Shown here: one piece after another, positions 58,367 to 64,000 of the stretch
Layout of the letters: each line of letters starts with the position of its first letter
Position numbering within the stretch: position 1 is the stretch's first letter
NCBI RefSeq assembly: GCF_029952445.1
Contig: NZ_JAQPPK010000009.1
Span: 109,055 to 173,054 of the forward strand
Length of the DNA stretch: 64,000 nucleotides
Origin: Paenarthrobacter nitroguajacolicus
Lineage (GTDB): Bacteria; Actinomycetota; Actinomycetes; Actinomycetales; Micrococcaceae
Direction: 5' to 3'
Notes under the pieces: model-generated
Told to the model about the DNA's origin: nothing
Seen by the model: the letters and a program-made list of their open reading frames with translations, nothing else
The model's database searches: none
Position numbers and translations under genes: made by a program

Positions 58367-59572
58367 GTGCGTCGATTCCCCTCCGTGCCCAGGCCGGACT
58401 GGAAGCAAAAGATCGAAGAACAGGGCCTGGTTTTCTCCACCACAACCATGCCCGATGGCCGGAAAATCGAATACTGGAACGAATCGGCGTACTACGAGTT
58501 CAGCATGGACGAGGTGGAAACGCTCGAGAAGACCGCCGAAGACATGCACCTCATGTGCTTGGAAGCGGCGAAATACCTTGCCACCGGCGCCATGGGCGAC
58601 ATCGGCATCGGGCGCCAGGCGCTGGAGCTTGCCGCAGAGTCGTTGCAGGCCGCGGACATGGACATCTACGGCCGCTTCGACTTCATCTATGACGGCGAAG
58701 GCGGTCCGGCCAAAATGCTGGAGTACAACGCCGATACCCCCACCGGGCTGATCGAGGCCGCGGTGGCGCAGTGGTTCTGGCTGCAGGACGTCTTCCCGGA
58801 GAAGGACCAATGGAACGGCATCCATGAGGCCTTGATCCGGCAATGGAAGAAGCTGCAGTTCCGCACCGGAATGAGCACGTTGCACGTTGCCCACTCCGAA
58901 GCCGAAGAATCCGGCGAGGACTGGATGACGGCGGCCTACATGCGGGACGTAGCCAGCCAAGGTGGCTGGACCACCATTGGGATCAACATGTCGGACATCG
59001 GCTGGGACCCGAACCTGAACCGGTTCGTGGACCTGGACAACTTCATGATCAACACCATGTTCAAGCTGTATCCGTGGGAATTGATGATGAAGGAGCCTTT
59101 CGGGCACCGTCTTTTGCAGCGTGCCCACAACCCGCGCTGGGTGGAGCCGGCCTGGAAAATGCTGTTGTCCAACAAGGCCCTCCTGGCTGCACTGTGGCAC
59201 CTCTACCCGAACCACGAAAACCTGTTGCCCGCCTACCTCGGGGACCCCGGGCCGCTGAAGGAATGGGTGGCCAAGCCCCTGCACGGACGCGAAGGCGACA
59301 ACATCCGTATCCACGCCCCCGGGATCGACATCTCCCAGCCGGGCGGTTATGGCCGCGAAGGCTGGTGCTACCAGCAGTACCACCCACTCCCCGACTTCGA
59401 CGGAAACCACCCCGTCCTGGGGCTGTGGGTGGTGGACGGCGAGTCGGTGGGGTGCGGCATCCGGGAGTCGGATGGACCGATCACGGACTATTTCTGCCGC
59501 TTCGTTCCCAACACCATCGACGCCCCTGCGCCCATTGCGCCCCCTGCCAATCCTTATGGAGCTGCATTATGA
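58367..59572 (+). CDS. Glutathionylspermidine synthase-like ATP-grasp ligase (YgiC/YjfC family)
   Basis: A 401-residue ligase homologous to the synthetase half of E. coli Gss, joining a carboxylate of a peptide to an amine such as spermidine using ATP. Motifs are GRFDFIYDGEGGPAKMLEYN (substrate carboxylate-binding), ADTPTGLIEAAVAQWFWLQ, KPLHGREGDNIRI (ATP-grasp Lys), and GWCYQQYHPLPDFDGN, then PVLGLWVVDGESVGCGIRES. The amidase half of Gss is absent. The start is GTG at 58367 with GGAGG upstream, 2 nt after the YgiB-like gene; its stop overlaps the permease ATG by 4 nt. Actinobacteria lack glutathione, so a different peptide substrate is likely. Confidence 0.88.
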   Translation: MRRFPSVPRPDWKQKIEEQGLVFSTTTMPDGRKIEYWNESAYYEFSMDEVETLEKTAEDMHLMCLEAAKYLATGAMGDIGIGRQALELAAESLQAADMDIYGRFDFIYDGEGGPAKMLEYNADTPTGLIEAAVAQWFWLQDVFPEKDQWNGIHEALIRQWKKLQFRTGMSTLHVAHSEAEESGEDWMTAAYMRDVASQGGWTTIGINMSDIGWDPNLNRFVDLDNFMINTMFKLYPWELMMKEPFGHRLLQRAHNPRWVEPAWKMLLSNKALLAALWHLYPNHENLLPAYLGDPGPLKEWVAKPLHGREGDNIRIHAPGIDISQPGGYGREGWCYQQYHPLPDFDGNHPVLGLWVVDGESVGCGIRESDGPITDYFCRFVPNTIDAPAPIAPPANPYGAAL

Positions 59573-61095
59573 GCACTGAAACCTCGACGCCGGGCGGCGG
59601 CCCAGCGGGCGGCGACCGACCCGCCGTCATACCTTCCAAAGGCCTCCACGCCGGAATCCTGGACCTTGGCGACTCCGTCATGCTGGGACTGGCCTCCACC
59701 GCGCCCGTCTATTCGCTGGCCGCAACGCTGGGACTGATTGTTGCGGTCAACGGCAACTACACGCCCCTGATTCTGGTCCTCGGGTTCATTCCCGTCCTGT
59801 TCATTGCCTACGCCTTCCGTGAACTCAACAGCGCCATGCCGGACTGCGGAACAACGTTCTTCTGGGCACGCAAGGCGTTCGGGCCGTGGGCCGGGTGGCT
59901 GGGAGGCTGGGGAGTGGCCCTGGCCGGGATCGTGGTGCTGGCGAACCTTGCCCAGATCGCCGGGAAGTATCTTTGGTTGCTCGTGGGGGACGGCTCCCTG
60001 GCGGAGAACAAGTGGCTGGTGACCGCCACGGGCGTGCTGTTCATCGTGTTCATGACATACGTGAACCACCGCGGCATCAGGCTGGGTGAACACGTCCAAC
60101 GAACCCTGACGTACATCCAATACATCTCGCTGGGTATTTTTGCGGTGGCGATCGTTTTCCGGATAGCCGGTGGTGCGCCGGAAGGCCAACCCTTCGACAT
60201 TGAGTGGTTCAACCCGGCAGGTGCTTTTGCCGATCCGGGTGCCGTGGTGCATGGCGCGCTGTTGGCCTTGTTCATCTACTGGGGCTGGGACACCTGCCTT
60301 GCGCTCAACGAAGAAACCGAGAATCCGGCCAAGACCCCCGGCCGCGGCGCCGTGATCTCCGCCTCAGTGCTGGTGGCAATCTACGTATCAGTGGCCCTGC
60401 TGGTGATGATGTACGCGACGATCGGAACCGACGGAATCGGCCTCGGCAACGAAGCAAACCAGGACGACGTGTTCCTGGCCATGAAGGATGTTGTCCTTGG
60501 TCCGTGGGGCTGGCTGATTGTGGTGGCCGTCCTGGCCTCGGTCCTCTCCTCCACCCAGACCACCATCCTCCCCACTGCGCGCGGCACGCTGTCCATGGGC
60601 GTGCACGGGGCTCTTCCTGCGCGTTTCGGCAAGGTTCACGAGCGTTTCATGACTCCGGGCTACTCCACCCAGGTGATGGGCGCGGTGGCGGTGGTCTACT
60701 ACGTGGCCATGAGCTTCCTCAGCGAGAACCTGCTCTCCGACTCCATCAGTGCCATCAGCTTGTTCATCGCCTTCTACTACGCGCTGACCGGGTTCTCCTG
60801 CGTCTGGTACTTCCGCGCAACGCTCCGGGAATCCGCCCGCAACCTCTGGTTCCGCGGGATCCTGCCACTCCTGGGGGCTTTGTCCCTGACCGCGGCGTTC
60901 TTCATCTCCGCGGTGCAGATGTGGGACCCGGCGTACGGGGATAGCCAGATCTTCGGGATCGGCGGAGCTTTTGTCAGCGGCGTGCTGCTGCTGGCATTGG
61001 GCGTGGTCCTGGCGATTGTGTGCCGCTTTGCCCCTTCCACCCGTGGTTACTTCACCGGCGACCGGGCCGACGCCGGCGTGGTCCGCGGCGAGTAA
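59569..61095 (+). CDS. APC-family amino acid/polyamine permease
   Basis: A 508-residue transporter with about 12 transmembrane helices. The first helix has the unwound-helix motif DSVMLGLASTAPVYSLAATLG; later, PDCGTTFFWARKAFGPWAGW and ALFIYWGWDTCLALNEETEN match polyamine/amino-acid permeases (FIYWGWD-T is typical of the basic/aromatic group). The ATG overlaps the ligase stop (ATGA, 59569-59572). As the third gene of the operon it probably imports the amine or peptide substrate, or exports the product of the ligase. No substrate can be named from sequence alone. Confidence 0.88.
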   Translation: MSTETSTPGGGPAGGDRPAVIPSKGLHAGILDLGDSVMLGLASTAPVYSLAATLGLIVAVNGNYTPLILVLGFIPVLFIAYAFRELNSAMPDCGTTFFWARKAFGPWAGWLGGWGVALAGIVVLANLAQIAGKYLWLLVGDGSLAENKWLVTATGVLFIVFMTYVNHRGIRLGEHVQRTLTYIQYISLGIFAVAIVFRIAGGAPEGQPFDIEWFNPAGAFADPGAVVHGALLALFIYWGWDTCLALNEETENPAKTPGRGAVISASVLVAIYVSVALLVMMYATIGTDGIGLGNEANQDDVFLAMKDVVLGPWGWLIVVAVLASVLSSTQTTILPTARGTLSMGVHGALPARFGKVHERFMTPGYSTQVMGAVAVVYYVAMSFLSENLLSDSISAISLFIAFYYALTGFSCVWYFRATLRESARNLWFRGILPLLGALSLTAAFFISAVQMWDPAYGDSQIFGIGGAFVSGVLLLALGVVLAIVCRFAPSTRGYFTGDRADAGVVRGE

Positions 61096-61134
61096 CCTGC
61101 GCTCAGCGCCGGGCCGAGTAGCCTGCGCTCAGCG
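61090..61134. repeat. Direct repeat of 19 bp between convergent stop codons
   Basis: GAGTAACCTGCGCTCAGCG (61090-61108) is repeated as GAGTAGCCTGCGCTCAGCG (61116-61134), 18 of 19 matches, 26-bp period. The left copy carries the permease stop codon (61093-61095) and the right copy carries the GT87 stop codon (61129-61131). Confidence 0.85.
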
Positions 61135-62496
61135 GCGCGCCGCAGCCCAGTGACGCAAGCGGGTGGGAACATCCGGCACCTCGTCCGTGCGGACCGCGTT
61201 CCGGCGCAAGGCTGCCAGCCAGCACAGCAGGATGGCAACGGCGCAGAAAACGCCGGCGCTCGAAGCCATGATCCAAAGTCCGGGCGTCTGGACGTTCAGG
61301 TCCGCCGCGCCCAGCACGGTTCCGATGGTCTTGGGCGAGAAGAAGAACACCACGGTGGAGGCTGCAAGAACCGCCGACATTATCCGGCGCTGGGCCTTGA
61401 ACCTCGCCGGCGTGTCCTTGATGGTCCAGGCAACGGCCGGAAGAACCACAGCCATCCAGACCCAGTGGTGGGACCAGGAAACCGGGCTGATGAGCAGCAT
61501 GGCAAGTGCCGTCGTCGAAATGGCTACCACGCGTGCGCCCTGTGCGCTGGCTGTCCTGATCAGCAACGCAGCCAGAACCAGCGTTCCCAGGCTTAGCGCG
61601 AGCCAAGGCAGCGTCACTGCATCCTGCGGAACGCCGAAGTGAAGCAGTGCGCCCTTGATGGAAAGGTTGTCCACGTAACCGGCCCCGCCAATGCGGGAAG
61701 TGTCGGGCAGGATTTCCAACCAGAACTCCAGGGACTCCGCGGGACGCAACAACCAGCCCAGCAGCACAGTGGAGGCGAAGCCCGCGGCCATGTTCGCGAG
61801 CCCCCGCCAATCCTTGCGCATCAGGAAATACAGGCCAAACACCAGCGGCGTCAGCTTAATACCCGCCGCAACACCAACCAGGAACCCGCTCCCCCGGAAA
61901 CCCCGGCGCTTGGACAGGCCACCGAGCAGATCCGCCACCATCAGGCCCATGAGCAGGATGTTGATCTGACCGAAAGCCAGGGTTTCACGCCACGGTCCCA
62001 GGAACACGATCGCCAGGAACAGCGCCGCAGCAATCCAGTAGCTTCTGACGGAGGACAAGGCCGCGCGCAGGTTCGGTTTGGAGGACCAGTAGCGGATGAT
62101 CGTGACGGCCACCCAGCCGGCAAGGGCCACACCGGCAACGTTGAACAGCATGAGTGCGGTGGCCTGCGGCAAGCGCGCCAACAGCCCGAAAACCAGGGCG
62201 GCAAAGGGTGGGTACGTGAAAGGCAGCTGGGGTCCACCGGCCGAGGCAACGCTGGGGCCGTAGAGGTCCGACGGCGAGGAACCTGCCTGATTCAGGATGC
62301 TGCCACCAAACCAGTAGACGCTGAAGTCCAGGCCTTGCTTGGCCCAGTCCGAGAGGAGCAACCAGGTGGGCAGTACCAACAGGGCTACAGGCAGCAAGCA
62401 AAGCAGCAACCGCGGCAGAAGCGGAGACGGTGTTGCGCTTGTGCGGGCCTGCGAGGCGTCCGCCTTGGCCCTGAAATCGACGTCAGGCAGTGCCAT
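61129..62496 (-). CDS. GT87-family membrane glycosyltransferase (DUF2029)
   Basis: A 455-residue polytopic glycosyltransferase (about 10-11 transmembrane helices) of the GT87 polyprenyl-phosphate-mannose-dependent type used for cell-wall lipoglycans in actinobacteria. The first extracytoplasmic loop has GLDFSVYWFGGSILNQAGSS, with the catalytic Asp, followed by SDLYGPSVASAGGPQLPFTYPPFAALVF. The later segment WRETLAFGQINILLMGLMV is typical. The C-terminus is basic. It stands alone, convergent with the permease gene. Confidence 0.9.
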   Translation of the reverse strand: MALPDVDFRAKADASQARTSATPSPLLPRLLLCLLPVALLVLPTWLLLSDWAKQGLDFSVYWFGGSILNQAGSSPSDLYGPSVASAGGPQLPFTYPPFAALVFGLLARLPQATALMLFNVAGVALAGWVAVTIIRYWSSKPNLRAALSSVRSYWIAAALFLAIVFLGPWRETLAFGQINILLMGLMVADLLGGLSKRRGFRGSGFLVGVAAGIKLTPLVFGLYFLMRKDWRGLANMAAGFASTVLLGWLLRPAESLEFWLEILPDTSRIGGAGYVDNLSIKGALLHFGVPQDAVTLPWLALSLGTLVLAALLIRTASAQGARVVAISTTALAMLLISPVSWSHHWVWMAVVLPAVAWTIKDTPARFKAQRRIMSAVLAASTVVFFFSPKTIGTVLGAADLNVQTPGLWIMASSAGVFCAVAILLCWLAALRRNAVRTDEVPDVPTRLRHWAAARR

Positions 62497-62630
62497 AAAG
62501 AATCCCCCAAGTTAGCCAAGTCGCAAGGGGGAAATATGCCGCCCCCGCAACCCATACTACTGAAGTGCCGCCAGGGAGCACCGGACAGCGTGGCGCACTG
62601 GCAGTTCCTGGGAGGCCCTAGGATGCTGGA

Positions 62631-63806
62631 ATGAGCGATTCAACGACGAACACCTCCGATGTCCTGGCCCTGGATTCCTTGCTTTCGGACCCCGAACTTG
62701 CCCTTCGCGACAAGGTCCGTGATTACACCACCCAGCGGATCCGTCCGAACATCTCCCGCTGGTACGAGGACGCAGTGTTCCCACGGGAGACCGTTCCGGA
62801 GTTGGGTGAACTTGGGGTCCTCGGCATGCATCTGGAGGGTTACGGCTGTCCCGGCCGGACCGCCGTCGAATATGGCCTGGCCGCCATGGAACTGGAGGCC
62901 GGCGATTCCGGTATCCGCACCTTTGTGTCCGTGCAGGGCTCACTCGCCATGACGGCCATCCACCGTTGGGGGTCGGAGGCGCAGAAGGAGCAGTGGCTGC
63001 CACGGATGGCTGCCGGGGAGCTGATCGGTTGCTTCGCGCTGACCGAACCATCGGCGGGCTCGGATCCTTCGTCCATGACCACCACGGCCCGCCGGACCAG
63101 CGATGGCTGGACGCTGGACGGAGCCAAGCGCTGGATCGGCCTCGCATCGATCGCGGACATCATGGTGGTGTGGGCCCGGACGGAGGAAGGAATCCGTGGC
63201 TTCCTGGTCCCGTCCGACGCCAAAGGCGTCACCGCCTCGCCTATTGAACCGAAGCTCTCCATGCGTGCGTCGATCCAATGCGATGTAACGTTCGACGCCG
63301 TGCAGCTGGCACCCGAGGCCATCCTCCCGGGTGCCACCGGACTGAAGGGGCCGTTCTCCTGCCTGAACGAGGCCCGCTACGGAATCGCCTGGGGTGCCAT
63401 GGGTGCCGCCCGCGACTCCTACGAGGCCGCCCTTGCCTACGCGGGTGAACGATTCCAGTTCGGCCGTCCCCTTGCCGGCTACCAGCTGACGCAGGAGAAG
63501 CTGGTCAATATGCTCGTCGAAATCCAGAAGGGAACTCTGTTGGCCCTTCATCTGGGCCGGTTGAAGGACGCCGGACGGCTTCAGCCTCAGCAGATCTCCC
63601 TGGGGAAGCTCAACAATGTCCGCGAAGCCATCAAGATTGCCCGGGAGGCCCGCACCATCCTGGGCGGCAACGGGGTCACGCTGGATTATTCTCCGCTGCG
63701 GCATGCGAACAATCTGGAATCGGTGCGTACCTATGAGGGCACGGACGAGGTACACACCCTGATCCTTGGCCAGCACATCACCGGCATCGGCGCGTTCCGC
63801 GGCTAA
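62631..63806 (+). CDS. gcdH: Acyl-CoA dehydrogenase, glutaryl-CoA dehydrogenase type
   Basis: A 391-residue flavoprotein. Glutaryl-CoA dehydrogenase oxidises and decarboxylates glutaryl-CoA to crotonyl-CoA in lysine/tryptophan breakdown. Evidence: GCFALTEPSAGSDPSSMTTTA (FAD/substrate-binding loop), AKRWIGLASIADIMVVWART, YAGERFQFGRPLAGYQLTQEKL, ILGGNGVTLDYSPLRHANNLESV and the catalytic Glu369 in RTYEGTDEVHTLILG. The RTYEGT-E context and the Arg in ARYGIAWG fit GcdH better than short-chain dehydrogenases. Single gene. Confidence 0.88.
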   Translation: MSDSTTNTSDVLALDSLLSDPELALRDKVRDYTTQRIRPNISRWYEDAVFPRETVPELGELGVLGMHLEGYGCPGRTAVEYGLAAMELEAGDSGIRTFVSVQGSLAMTAIHRWGSEAQKEQWLPRMAAGELIGCFALTEPSAGSDPSSMTTTARRTSDGWTLDGAKRWIGLASIADIMVVWARTEEGIRGFLVPSDAKGVTASPIEPKLSMRASIQCDVTFDAVQLAPEAILPGATGLKGPFSCLNEARYGIAWGAMGAARDSYEAALAYAGERFQFGRPLAGYQLTQEKLVNMLVEIQKGTLLALHLGRLKDAGRLQPQQISLGKLNNVREAIKIAREARTILGGNGVTLDYSPLRHANNLESVRTYEGTDEVHTLILGQHITGIGAFRG

Positions 63807-63813
63807 CCCCACC

Positions 63814-63875
63814 CAACTGGGTAACAGTAAACGTCGCTACGGGGGCTCAATGGGACGCTTGCTGTCACCTAGTTG
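63814..63875. repeat. Dispersed hairpin repeat (copy 2)
   Basis: CAACTGGGTAACAGTAAACGTC (63814 on) pairs with the complement of GGGACGCTTGCTGTCACCTAGTTG (63852-63875), 19 of 24 positions. Its left arm aligns with the left arm of the hairpin at 38742-38811 (18 of 23 bases). It follows gcdH by 7 nt and may act as its terminator. Confidence 0.75.
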
Positions 63876-63934
63876 TACTGCCCAGGGAGATTGGTTGAGG
63901 CCGTGTGAGGACACGGCGTGAGATTTCCGGGATG

Positions 63935-63999
63935 ACGAAGGCCTCCCGGTGTGGAGTGGAGCTGTCTAAGAAACCGCTGCACACCCAGGAGGCCTTCGT
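63935..63999. other. Inverted repeat enclosing a Shine-Dalgarno and GTG at the window edge; possible mobile-element start
   Basis: ACGAAGGCCTCC-CGGTGTG (63935-63953) and CACACCCAGGAGGCCTTCGT (63980-63999) pair almost fully. The right arm contains GGAGG followed by CCTTC and GTG (63998-64000), which would be a start codon continuing beyond the window. Just before it, GCCGTGT-GAGG-ACACGGC (63900-63917) is a second hairpin. The layout resembles a transposase leader, but no coding sequence is visible to prove it. Confidence 0.4.
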
Positions 64000-64000
64000 G

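Noticed and set aside
58843..59568. In-frame extension of the APC permease gene to 58843
   Set aside because: Lies entirely within the ligase gene; the ATG at 59569 with a 4-nt overlap begins the conserved permease sequence.
63841..64000. Complete insertion sequence at the right edge
   Set aside because: No transposase coding sequence or paired terminal repeats are inside the window; only a possible leader is seen.

Overview
The window is about 64 kb of GC-rich DNA from a Gram-positive actinomycete. It is best explained as the chromosome of an Arthrobacter or Paenarthrobacter-like member of the Micrococcaceae. The evidence is a mycothiol synthase (mshD), an actinobacterial GlnR, a Nudix plus histidine-phosphatase fusion next to polyphosphate kinase, the tRNA-Trp/secE/nusG/rplK block, and frequent GTG and TTG starts. 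Genus assignment is inference. Gene density is high and most genes are housekeeping. No prophage, CRISPR array or complete insertion sequence is visible, but the last 70 bases look like the start of a mobile element.

Layout. 0-2 kb (minus strand): tRNA-Trp, secE, nusG and the start of rplK. 2-3.5 kb: a class I aminotransferase. 3.6-8.2 kb: an envelope-stress-like block, with a PspC-domain histidine kinase and LuxR-type regulator facing three small envelope genes, two of them with PspC domains. 8.5-10.3 kb: phosphofructokinase and an acetyltransferase. 10.3-16.4 kb (minus): a drug-efflux MFS pump with its PadR repressor, an ankyrin-repeat protein, YgfZ, a flavodoxin-like oxidoreductase, a nitrobindin-like protein and two membrane proteins. 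16.7-21.9 kb: glnR, mshD, ppk and the mutT1-type fusion. 22-26.9 kb: a membrane protein, a YtrA-type GntR regulator, thyA and folA chained by 4-nt overlaps, then a small membrane protein and an Escherichia coli-type asd.

27-34.5 kb: a winged-helix protein, murB, an MFS transporter, two MaoC-type hydratases, a DUF2797 protein and a CitE-like lyase, with two clusters of related tandem repeats. 34.9-38.7 kb: an ABC importer plus TauD-type dioxygenase, a probable sulfonate-scavenging operon. 38.8-48 kb: an alpha-glucoside locus with an aldo/keto reductase, two paralogous GH13 alpha-glucosidases, a binding protein with two permeases, and a divergent ROK repressor. AT-rich palindromes with a TAAATTTA core occur at all three of its promoters.

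48-54.6 kb: a Na+/H+ antiporter, an NAD(P)-binding protein, tRNA-Met, tRNA-Thr, a LysM protein, one clear orphan gene and one possible one, and a DEAD-box RNA helicase with a long leader. 54.6-57.5 kb: a MOSC protein and a kdpDE-like pair without kdpFABC. 57.7-61.1 kb: an operon of a YgiB-like protein, a glutathionylspermidine synthase-like ATP-grasp ligase and an APC permease; this is the best candidate here for a poorly described system. 61.1-63.8 kb: a GT87 glycosyltransferase and glutaryl-CoA dehydrogenase.

The most unusual non-coding content is the repeats. There are at least four intergenic repeat types: a 32-bp tandem repeat, two clusters sharing a GTTGARAGCTMACCCCTC core, a dispersed hairpin of about 65 bp seen twice, and a perfect 17-bp inverted repeat. 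There are also short direct duplications exactly at the stop codons of three genes. All gene calls rest on reading the sequence; no database search was run.
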